47,384 bases of DNA from Chloroflexota bacterium (GTDB lineage: Bacteria; Chloroflexota; Dehalococcoidia; SHYB01): the NCBI GenBank assembly GCA_022572465.1, contig JACZVV010000009.1, forward strand, positions 1 through 47,384. The letters are read 5' to 3'. The translations under genes were made by a program, and so were the position numbers. Shown here one piece after another: positions 27,079-35,265 of this stretch. How positions within the stretch are numbered: position 1 is the first letter of the stretch; every line of letters starts with the position of its first letter. The notes under the pieces are model-generated. The model was given only the letters and a program-made list of their open reading frames with translations, did not search any database and was not told where the DNA came from.

Positions 27079-28200
27079 CTACCTGAACTGCGGGATCACC
27101 TTCTCGCCGAACAGCCGCAGCGAGTCCATGATGGCCTCGTGCTGGGTGGGGCCGTGCTGCACCAGAAACAGCATCTGGTCCACGCCCTGGGCCTCGAACT
27201 CCCGGATGATCTGCTCGCACTTCTGCGGCCCGCCGATACAGAGGATGGCGTCGTCGGCCATCCGCTCGATGTCGGTTGCCTCCTCGCCCCGGGCCTGCCG
27301 GACACCCAGGAACGCGCCCTCCTTGTGCGCCTTGGCATACCAGCCGTAGGAGTGCGCCCGGTCGGTCTGCGTCCACTGGCCATAGATATTGTTGGTGGCG
27401 GTCACGTACCACGCGATGCCCGGCCCACCGAGCTCCAGGGCCTCGCGGTCGTCGCGGCCGCAGTGCATCATCGTAAAGGCGGCGAAGCTGTTGTTCTTGC
27501 ACCCTCCAACCGGCTCCGAGCGCTCCATCGTCTCCCGATACAGGGCGATCTTCTGGCTCAACTCCTCGGGTTGGGAGTAGGTGAAGTGCAGCAGCCCCAG
27601 GCCCCGTTGGGCCGCGACCTCGATGGACTCGGGCTGCGTCCCGGCCATCCACAGAGGCGGATGAGGCTTCTGCTGCGGCTTGGGCAGCACCTGCCGCTCG
27701 GGGATCGTAAAGGCCTCGCTGTTCCAGGAGAACGGCCCCGGCTCCCACATCTTCACGATCATCCGCAGCGACTCGTCCCACTGCTGGCGATTGGTCACTG
27801 GGTCGACGCCGAAGCCGTCCATCTCCGTCAGCGACGCCGAGCGTCCGGTGCCAAACTCCAGCCGCCCGCCGCTGAGGATGTCCAGCGTCGCCGCCCGCTC
27901 GGCCACGCGGATCGGGTGGTTGTAGCCGAAGGGCAGCAAGACGACGCCGTGGCCGATGCGAATTCGTGACGTCTGCTGGCTGACGGCGCTCAGAAAGACC
28001 TCCGGCGCCGACGACACCGAGAAGTCGCCCAGGAAGTGATGCTCCACCTGCCAGACGTAGTCGAAGCCCGCCTCGTCGGCCAGCTTGATCTGCTCCATCG
28101 ACTCCCGGAAGACGTCTTGCATGCGCTGGTCGTTCACCAACCCGGTGTCCGGATCGATCAGGCCTATCTTCTCGATCTCATACAACAGTCCGAATTTCAT
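27079..28200 (-). CDS. LLM class flavin-dependent oxidoreductase
   Basis: MKFGLLYEIEK...EQIKLADEAGFDYVWQVEHHFLGDFSVSSAPEVFLSAVSQQTSRIRIGHGVVLLPFGYNHPIRVAERAATLDILSGGRLEFGTGRS. Confidence 0.95.
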   Translation of the reverse strand: MKFGLLYEIEKIGLIDPDTGLVNDQRMQDVFRESMEQIKLADEAGFDYVWQVEHHFLGDFSVSSAPEVFLSAVSQQTSRIRIGHGVVLLPFGYNHPIRVAERAATLDILSGGRLEFGTGRSASLTEMDGFGVDPVTNRQQWDESLRMIVKMWEPGPFSWNSEAFTIPERQVLPKPQQKPHPPLWMAGTQPESIEVAAQRGLGLLHFTYSQPEELSQKIALYRETMERSEPVGGCKNNSFAAFTMMHCGRDDREALELGGPGIAWYVTATNNIYGQWTQTDRAHSYGWYAKAHKEGAFLGVRQARGEEATDIERMADDAILCIGGPQKCEQIIREFEAQGVDQMLFLVQHGPTQHEAIMDSLRLFGEKVIPQFR

Positions 28201-28335
28201 GCTCTGCCACCCATCGTTTGATTCCTGCCCCGTTGAACCACGTGTAGCCGGGCAATCATGGGCTTCGGTCGATGACCTGTCAACGTGAATCGAGCCGGGC
28301 CGGCCTGGGGCTTCCCACAGCGGACCCGCGTCGCC

Positions 28336-28800
28336 TCAGGGGCTGGAGTTCAGCTCCCGTAGCCCCGTCAAGACATCGCCCTGGTTCTTGCCGATGGCCA
28401 GCTCGTGGTGGTAGACCCCTCTGATCGTGCCGCCCTTGGCGATCAGGTAGGTCACCCGCTTGGTGGAGGTCGGGCCGATGCGCCGGCGGACGTCATAGAG
28501 ATCGATCAGCTCGCGCTCTCCGTCGGCCACCAGATGGAACGGGAGCCCGTTCCGCTCCCTGAAACGCTGGTGGCTCTCATCGGAGTCGGGGCTGACGCCG
28601 ATCACGATGGCGTTTTGATCGTTGATGGCTTCATGATTGTCACGGAAGCCACGCGCCTCGCGGCTTCACCCCGGAGTGAAGTCCTTGGGGTAGAAATAGA
28701 GGACGACGTGCCTCTCCTCTACCGATTCAGACAACCGGAACGTGCTGCCGTCGTCGAGCGTCGCGGTGAAGTCTGGGGCCTGTTCGCCTACTTTGCGCAT
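28336..28800 (-). CDS. peroxiredoxin (Bcp/AhpC-TSA type), putative selenoprotein with UGA (Sec) at the peroxidatic position, 28666-28668
   Basis: [104 protein letters not shown]; frame open on both sides of the single TGA. Confidence 0.88.
28626..28668 (-). promoter_or_regulatory. candidate bacterial SECIS element
   Basis: Downstream of UGA on the minus strand: TGGCTTC / GAAGCCA 7-bp perfect stem (28645-28651 and 28626-28632) with 12-nt loop CGTGACAATCAT; G at loop position 2, about 23 nt after UGA. Confidence 0.65.
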
Positions 28801-28850
28801 CGGTCTCTCCTTCCCGTGGTTCGTCTCCCGGTCTCCTCTCGGACTCGGCC

Positions 28851-29059
28851 TCAGGACGTGCGGTTGCGGTAACGGTCCATGATGGCCTCGGCCTCCCCCG
28901 GCTCCTCGAACTGGACCAGTTTACCGTCCGGGTCCACAAAAAAGCCAGGCCCGGCGGCTTCAGGCCCACCATGTCCCGGTAGAAATGCAGCGATCCGTCC
29001 AGGTCCCGGACGGTCATGCTGATGTGGTTGATGCCGGAGAAACGAGGGTCCTGCGCCAT
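28851..29059 (-). pseudogene. VOC/glyoxalase-family gene remnant (internal deletion plus frameshift)
   Basis: MAQDPRFSGINHISMTVRDLDGSLHFYRDMVGLKP joins out of frame to PGFFVDPDGKLVQFEEPGEAEAIMDRYRNRTS, lacking the central part of the VOC domain. Confidence 0.65.
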
Positions 29060-29322
29060 CCCTATGCCTCCTTCGCTTCGGATCGTGGGCGTTTCGGACG
29101 GTGGGCTCGACGCCGTGTCGATCTGCCAGCGCCATTCTATCCAACAACCAGCGCCCGTGTCACAGCCGGCCTCCTCGTCAAGGTCAGCGAAGGGCGGTGG
29201 CCGCCGTCATGGCGAGGCCTCGACATCGTACAATGCCAGGCGACGGCTGACAGACGCCCTCGGCTAAAGGATGCACAGGCTTGGCCGGAGGTGCGGGCCC
29301 GGAGGTACAGGATGGTAAAAAC

Positions 29323-30309
29323 ATGGTAAAGGTCGCGGTCCTGGACGACTACCAGGACGTCGCTTTGAAGATGGCGGACTGGGGCGCCCTACCGGACGAT
29401 GCCGAGGTCCAGGTGTTCAAGGACCATCTCTCCGGCGTCGGCGACCTGGTGGAGCGGCTTCGCGACTTCGAGATCGTCGCGTGCATGCGCGAGCGGACTC
29501 CCTTTCAGCGCGACCTGCTGTCGCAGCTTCCAAATCTCCGGCTCCTCGTGACCACCGGTCTCGGCAACGCGGCCATCGACCTCGACGCCGCCACCGGCCT
29601 GGGGATCGTCGTCTGCGGCACCAATGGACGGGGATACCCCACCGCCGAGCTGACGTGGGGGCTGATTCTCTCTCTGCTACGCCACATCCCCAGAGAGCAC
29701 GATGCGATCCAACGAGGCCTGTGGCAGACGACGGTCGGAGAGGACCTGAACGGCAAGACGCTGGGTCTCCTCGGGCTCGGCCGGTTGGGGTCCCGCGTGG
29801 CTGCCGTTGGCCTGGCCTTCGAGATGTCGGTCATCGCCTGGAGCCAGAACCTGACCGCCGACACAGCCGCGCGGCACGGCGCGGCGCTGGTGTCACGGGA
29901 CGAGCTCTTCGCCCGCTCGGACGTTCTGTCGGTCCATCTCGTGCTCAGCGATCGGACCAGGGGCCTGGTAACCGCCCGGGAGCTGGGTCTGATGAAGCCA
30001 ACGGCGTTTCTGATCAACACGTCGCGAGGGCCGATCGTGGAGGAGCCGGCCCTGGTCGACGCCCTGCGGTCGCGGTCGATCGCCGGCGCCGGCCTCGACG
30101 TCTTCGACGAGGAGCCATTGTCACCGGACCACCCGTTCAGGGAGTTGGACAACGTGGTGCTGACGCCCCACGTCGGCTACGTCACGCGGGCCACCTACGA
30201 GCTGTTCTTCGAGCACACGGTGCAGGGGATCGCCTCGTATCTTGCCGGAACGCCGGTGCGCGTGTTGAACCCGCCGGTCCTTCCGAACGCCCGGCGTTTA
30301 GAGCGTTGA
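29323..30309 (+). CDS. D-2-hydroxyacid dehydrogenase family protein
   Basis: MVKVAVLDDYQDVALKMADW; LGLLGLGRLGSRVAAVGLAFEMSVIAWSQN; AFLINTSRGPIVEEPALVDALRSRSIAGAGLDVFDEEPL. Confidence 0.93.
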   Translation: MVKVAVLDDYQDVALKMADWGALPDDAEVQVFKDHLSGVGDLVERLRDFEIVACMRERTPFQRDLLSQLPNLRLLVTTGLGNAAIDLDAATGLGIVVCGTNGRGYPTAELTWGLILSLLRHIPREHDAIQRGLWQTTVGEDLNGKTLGLLGLGRLGSRVAAVGLAFEMSVIAWSQNLTADTAARHGAALVSRDELFARSDVLSVHLVLSDRTRGLVTARELGLMKPTAFLINTSRGPIVEEPALVDALRSRSIAGAGLDVFDEEPLSPDHPFRELDNVVLTPHVGYVTRATYELFFEHTVQGIASYLAGTPVRVLNPPVLPNARRLER

Positions 30310-30319
30310 GGCGGGGTCC

Positions 30320-30349
30320 CCGATAGCCCCGACGTGTCGGGGCTATCGG
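30320..30349. terminator. perfect hairpin after the dehydrogenase stop; terminator or intergenic repeat
   Basis: CCGATAGCCCCGAC-GT-GTCGGGGCTATCGG, 14-bp perfect stem 11 bp after the stop codon; no obvious T-tract. Confidence 0.55.
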
Positions 30350-30611
30350 AGAGTCTCGATGAGCGTCCCCAATCATCGGGATCCTCGACAAGTCTGGAAA
30401 GCATCGTCGGACCATGCAGCACCTGGGTAGCGAACATCCTTGGCGTCATCGGCGGTGATGAGGTAGCCAAGGGGGGGTACGCGCCTGGACGAGTTGGAGG
30501 GGAGCGCGAACATCGTGAAGGCTGCCTCCGTTGCCTGGCGAACGCTACCTTACGACGCCGAGAGACGGCTTTTTGAGCTTGATCGGATGGTTGACGGCAT
30601 TCGTGAGTGAT

Positions 30612-30679
30612 ACTACCATGCCTCTCGTCGAAGATGGTGCGTTATTTGGGTCCAGGCACCTTGATACGGGGAATTCCGG
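30612..30679. repeat. dispersed repeat copy A
   Basis: 68-bp ungapped match to 43563-43630 (56/68 identical by hand count). Confidence 0.75.
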
Positions 30680-30751
30680 TTCAATGCGGGGAGCTCGTAA
30701 CGTTAAACCAAAGAATCGCCAAGCAGGCGGCTTTGGGGTAGAGTAACGGCT

Positions 30752-31132
30752 ATGAAGAGATTGTTAACAATTGACAGCGTTATGTTCTTCGTGACAGACC
30801 TTGATTCCTCTGTAATATTCTACGAGGAAGTTCTTGGTTTAAAGCGGGTTTGGACTGACAAAAAGAGAGAGATGATTGGTTTTATTTTTCCTCAAAGCGC
30901 ATCCGAAATTGTTATTCATCATGACTCAACTATCCCGAACCCAGATTTTAGCTTCTTGGTGGAAAATGTAGAAGCCTTCTGCAAGGAGTTTCGCAAACAG
31001 GGGTATAAAATTCTGCACGAACCAGTTGAGATACGATGCGGTAAGTTTGCCGTTCTCGCTGACCTTGATGATAATAAAATACCAATTGTCGACTTAACCA
31101 AGTTTGGTGGTAAGCCAAAGTACGATCCATAA
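30752..31132 (+). CDS. VOC (glyoxalase/bleomycin-resistance) family protein, AT-rich
   Basis: IDSVMFFVTDLDSSVIFYEEVLGLKRVWTDKKREMIGFIFPQ...KILHEPVEIRCGKFAVLADLDDNKIPIVDL. Confidence 0.85.
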   Translation: MKRLLTIDSVMFFVTDLDSSVIFYEEVLGLKRVWTDKKREMIGFIFPQSASEIVIHHDSTIPNPDFSFLVENVEAFCKEFRKQGYKILHEPVEIRCGKFAVLADLDDNKIPIVDLTKFGGKPKYDP

Positions 31133-31567
31133 CACGATACATGCTCTAACATCATCTCGGCAAACAATTCCTCTATGTCTCTAGTCAAGCTTTCTGGGCT
31201 TGCAATATTTTCAATTCAGCGAAAAGTTCGATACTCGTCACACCAGCGCAGCGATGAGTATTATTTTATTTGAGCGCATTTTTCTCAATCAGCCCATACG
31301 CATGTCCGTTCAAGGACTTTTTCTATAACGCATTGCGTTACAGAAAACTGAACTGCCCCAAGTATTTTTACCACAGCTATGTTAACCCCCTTGCCCCACG
31401 TGCCCCTTTGGAAAATGCCGTCCAGATTTCCTCCTGCGCCAACGGTGATCCAGTCTAATAGCTCAGGATGCATCCTGCTGGGTTCGTCGCGTACGCGCTG
31501 GCGTCGAAGACGGTGATACGGAGACACTCGGACTCGATGCAAGATCTTAAAACCTGGACATCGATTC

Positions 31568-34087
31568 CTAAGAAGTCTCCAGCACGCCCTCCTCCAACAG
31601 AACGCCCACTTCGCTGCCCGGCATGCCGAGGAACTCCTCGAGGATCCGCAGGTTGTGCTCGCCCACCAACGGGGCCGCGCTCGACAGCTCGCCGGGCGTC
31701 TCACTCAGATGAAAGGGCAGCGCTTCGTATGGCATGGGGCCGCATTCCGTGTGGTTGAGCTGGCGAAAGTGGCCCCGATGGGCCAGCTGAGGGTCCGACG
31801 AGAGGTCTGACCCCTTCTGGACAACGCCCGCGGGCACGCCCGCCTCCTGGAGGCTTCGCATCACCTCGAAGCTATCCCGCGAGCTCGTCCATTCGCCGAT
31901 CGCCTGCTCCAGCTCGGCCTCGTGGGCCTTGCGCCCTTCCAGCGTGGCGAACCGGGAGTCTTCGACCCAGTCCGCGCGGCCCATGATTCCAGCCAGGGCG
32001 CGCCACTCCTCGTCGCCGGTGACGGCTATGGCGCACCACGAGCCCCCTTCCGGGAACCGTTCCGACTCCCTGCACGGGAAGATGCCGTGGGGCGCGTAGA
32101 AGTCGTCTCGATTGCCGTTGCGGCCCAGAACGCGGCCGTTGACGCGGTAGTCCAGCACCGCGGGCGCCAGGTAGTGCACGGCGCACTCGTACTGCGACAG
32201 ATCGATGTGCTGGCCCTTGCCCGTCCGGCGCCGGAACTCCAGGGCCGCGATCACCGCCGCCGCCGCGTTCGGCGGGTTCACGAAGTCGGTGTACGCGCCG
32301 TATGGCCCCGCGGGGTCTCGATCCGCCCAGCCGGTGATGTGGGCGAACCCGGAGAGGGCCGACGCTTGGGGGCCGTAGCCGGCGAAGGCCGCGTGGGGTC
32401 CGGTCTGGCCTTGCTGGCAGGTGCTGAAGTAGATGATGTCCGGCCGGTAGACGCTGACGCTCTTGTAGTCCAGCCCCCACGAGCGCATCGCCTTGGGCGT
32501 GAAGCTCTCCGCGATGACATCCGGCCTCCATTCACGCAGCAGCCGCTCGATGATCTCCCGCGCCTTGGGCTTGGCCAGGTTCAACCCAAGGCCGAGCTTG
32601 TTGGTGTTGAACTTCGAAGAGAAGGCGCTCCGGTTGAAGCCGGGCGTGGCGCCCCCGAACGGCGGGACGCTCCGGGCCGGGTCCGGCCTCGTCACCGACT
32701 CCACACGAACGACCGTCGCGCCGTGATCGCCCAAGAACTTCATCGTGATGGGGCCCACGGCGACCCAGGTGAGGTCCAGGACCTTGAGCCCTTCGAACGG
32801 CATTGCATCGTCGCTTGCAGCCGTCGGCGAGGGCGGCTCGCTGGTGTGTGGTGCAGCCTGCTCCCACAGACCATCGTTGTGCTGGCCGATCAGCGGCGCC
32901 GGCCTCTGGATGCGGACCGGACTTTCGCTGAGCTTCACGTACGGGCCGGGATAAGAGATCGTGGCGTCGAGCTCCGGGTGATGGATCGTAGCCCAATAGT
33001 CTCGGGCCTCGAGCTGCGGGCTCTCCGCGATGTCGCGGACGGTGTTGCATGGAGCGAGGATGATGCGCTCGGCCACGGCCCGCTGGTAGAGCTCGGCCTT
33101 GTCCTTGGTAGCGAAAAACTGCTCGGCTTGGTCCTGGGCGGCGTTGAACTCGTCCGCCTCCGGGCCTCCCTCGAGCATGAGGCGGTACACGTCCCACGTC
33201 ACCCAGTCCCGCTCCCGCATGGCCTGCGTGGCGAAGCCTTCCTGGTCCATCCATTGGACCAGGCGCGCCGTCGAGCGGCCCATCGCGATCCCGCCGGCCA
33301 TCCCGGAAGCGACGTGGCCGTCCTTGCATTTCCAATGCATCTGCCGCTTGATCGTTTCGCTGGTCGTCGAGGCCCCGGACCGTTGGACGTTCTCTCCTTG
33401 CAGTCCGGGGTAGGCGGCGGCGTTCATGATCGTCCACACCACGGCGCTCTGGACCGAGACGTCGATGTGCTGGCCTCGGCCCGTTCGCCCGCGGCGCCAC
33501 AGCGCGATCAGCGACGCCGCCGCGGCGTGGGCGCCGGCGTGGAGCTCGGCCTGGGGGAAACCGACCCGCACGGGTGGGCGGTCCTCGTCGCCGGTGACGA
33601 AGGCCATGCCGCCCATGGACCACGCCACCAGGTCCGGCGCTTTATACCCGGCGTACGGGCCCGTCTGCCCGAAGGGCGTCACCGATGTCACCACGACGCC
33701 GGGGTTCGCCGACCGGAGGTCCGCGTAGCCCAGGCCGAGGCCTTCGAGGTAGCCGGGGGGAAAGGACTCCAGGACCAGATCGGCGCGGGCGGCGAGCTCT
33801 CGAAAACGCTGTCGCCCGGCAGGGGACTCGAGGTCGAGCGTGATGCCTCGCTTGTTGGCGCAGTAGGCGAACCAGAACAAGCTTCGTTCCGGATGGGGTG
33901 CGTCCCCGTAGAACGGCCCCCTGCGCCGGGTTGGACTTCCCCCGGGAGGTTCGACCTTGACGACGTCGGCCCCAAGGTCGGCCAGCACACGCCCGGCCCA
34001 ATTGATGCCGCCTTCCGTGAGGTCCAGCACGCGGTACGGCGGCAGCGGCGGGGGCCTATCGTCTCCCTCAGGTCTTTGGCTGCTCAT
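31568..34087 (-). CDS. tandem (two-domain) CaiB/BaiF CoA-transferase fusion
   Basis: Domain 1 YRVLDLTEGGINWAGRVLADLGADVVKVEPPGG; domain 2 GLKVLDLTWVAVGPITMKFLGDHGATVVRVESVTRPDP; 839 aa; start MSSQRPEGDD at 34087. Confidence 0.9.
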   Translation of the reverse strand: MSSQRPEGDDRPPPLPPYRVLDLTEGGINWAGRVLADLGADVVKVEPPGGSPTRRRGPFYGDAPHPERSLFWFAYCANKRGITLDLESPAGRQRFRELAARADLVLESFPPGYLEGLGLGYADLRSANPGVVVTSVTPFGQTGPYAGYKAPDLVAWSMGGMAFVTGDEDRPPVRVGFPQAELHAGAHAAAASLIALWRRGRTGRGQHIDVSVQSAVVWTIMNAAAYPGLQGENVQRSGASTTSETIKRQMHWKCKDGHVASGMAGGIAMGRSTARLVQWMDQEGFATQAMRERDWVTWDVYRLMLEGGPEADEFNAAQDQAEQFFATKDKAELYQRAVAERIILAPCNTVRDIAESPQLEARDYWATIHHPELDATISYPGPYVKLSESPVRIQRPAPLIGQHNDGLWEQAAPHTSEPPSPTAASDDAMPFEGLKVLDLTWVAVGPITMKFLGDHGATVVRVESVTRPDPARSVPPFGGATPGFNRSAFSSKFNTNKLGLGLNLAKPKAREIIERLLREWRPDVIAESFTPKAMRSWGLDYKSVSVYRPDIIYFSTCQQGQTGPHAAFAGYGPQASALSGFAHITGWADRDPAGPYGAYTDFVNPPNAAAAVIAALEFRRRTGKGQHIDLSQYECAVHYLAPAVLDYRVNGRVLGRNGNRDDFYAPHGIFPCRESERFPEGGSWCAIAVTGDEEWRALAGIMGRADWVEDSRFATLEGRKAHEAELEQAIGEWTSSRDSFEVMRSLQEAGVPAGVVQKGSDLSSDPQLAHRGHFRQLNHTECGPMPYEALPFHLSETPGELSSAAPLVGEHNLRILEEFLGMPGSEVGVLLEEGVLETS

Positions 34088-34347
34088 GGCCAGCTCCCCG
34101 GCCGCCTTCCAGGCCCCGGCCGTTATCCAGAGATGTCCCGCGAGGACGCGTTGAGACCGTGCATCGCCGTGGTCTGCTTCACGAACGCCGATCGGAGGCG
34201 ACCCGATACTACCACAGTGCGCCTTTGCGGCACCCTCGCTTCGGCCACGTATGGCGAAGGCCGGCGCCGTTTGACACATCCGGGACGAACTGTCACGCTT
34301 TCGCGGGCCACCCGGTATCGATCGACACCACACCTCCCACCGCTCCC

Positions 34348-35244
34348 ATGCAAATCGAAACGTTCAGCCAGGGCCTCAGCCGGCTGATTGATGAGACCGC
34401 ATCGTTCGAGCCCATCGCCATCGGTTTCGTCTTCACCGAGGGGCCGGTCTGGAGCCAAAAGGAAAGCTGCCTCTACTTCAGCGACATCCCCAGCGGCCGG
34501 ATCCATCGCTGGTCCCCATCGGAAGGCGTCACCGTCTACCGAGACCCAAGTTTCAAGGCCAACGGCCTCACGCTGGACCGTGAAGGCCGCCTCATCTCCT
34601 GCGAGCACGTCGGGCGGCGCGTCTCTCGCCAGGAGGCCGACGGCACGCTGACGGCTTTGGCCAAGGACTACGATGGCGGCCGCCTCAACAGCCCCAACGA
34701 CGTCGTGGTGGCCTCCGACGGCAGCATCTACTTCACCGACCCGGATTCGGGCATCACGCATCCGCGGTCGGGCGTGCTCGCCCCCAGAGAGCAACCGGTA
34801 GAGGGCGTCTATCGAATCTCCCCCCAGGGCGACCTGACGCGCGTGGCCGATGATTTCGAGCACCCCAACGGACTCGCGTTCTCACCCGATGAGAAGACGC
34901 TCTACGTCGACGACACCCGCCTCAAACATATTCGCGCGTTCGACGTGCTGGCCGACGGCTCCCTGGGCGATGGCCGTGTCTTCGCGGCGTTGGAGGGAGA
35001 CGAGGCCGGGGCCGTGGACGGCATGAAGGTGGACGTCGAGGGCAACGTCTACTGCACGGGGCCGGGCGGCATCCACATCTTCGACGCCGCGGGCGTCAAG
35101 CTTGGGCGGCTGAAGATTCCGCCCGCCGGGCCGTCCAACGTGGGCTGGGGCGGCGCCGATTGGAGGACGCTGTACGTCACCTGGCGTGAGGCCGTATGCT
35201 GCATCCGCATGAAGGTCCCGGGCATCCCCGTGGGGCCTGAGTAG
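34348..35244 (+). CDS. SMP-30/gluconolactonase/LRE family protein
   Basis: FVFTEGPVWSQKESCLYFSDIPSGRIHRWSP...RLNSPNDVVVASDGSIYFTDPDSGI...GLAFSPDEKTLYVDDT. Confidence 0.92.
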   Translation: MQIETFSQGLSRLIDETASFEPIAIGFVFTEGPVWSQKESCLYFSDIPSGRIHRWSPSEGVTVYRDPSFKANGLTLDREGRLISCEHVGRRVSRQEADGTLTALAKDYDGGRLNSPNDVVVASDGSIYFTDPDSGITHPRSGVLAPREQPVEGVYRISPQGDLTRVADDFEHPNGLAFSPDEKTLYVDDTRLKHIRAFDVLADGSLGDGRVFAALEGDEAGAVDGMKVDVEGNVYCTGPGGIHIFDAAGVKLGRLKIPPAGPSNVGWGGADWRTLYVTWREAVCCIRMKVPGIPVGPE

Positions 35245-35265
35245 GCGCACCAGGGGGGGCCGACG

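Noticed and set aside
28646-28667. Alternative hairpin GAAGCC...GGCTTC starting within the peroxiredoxin UGA
   Set aside because: Would include the UGA in the stem and put the apical loop too close for the bSECIS spacing; the downstream 7-bp stem fits better
31922-34387. 821-aa plus-strand ORF
   Set aside because: Antisense shadow of the fused CoA-transferase
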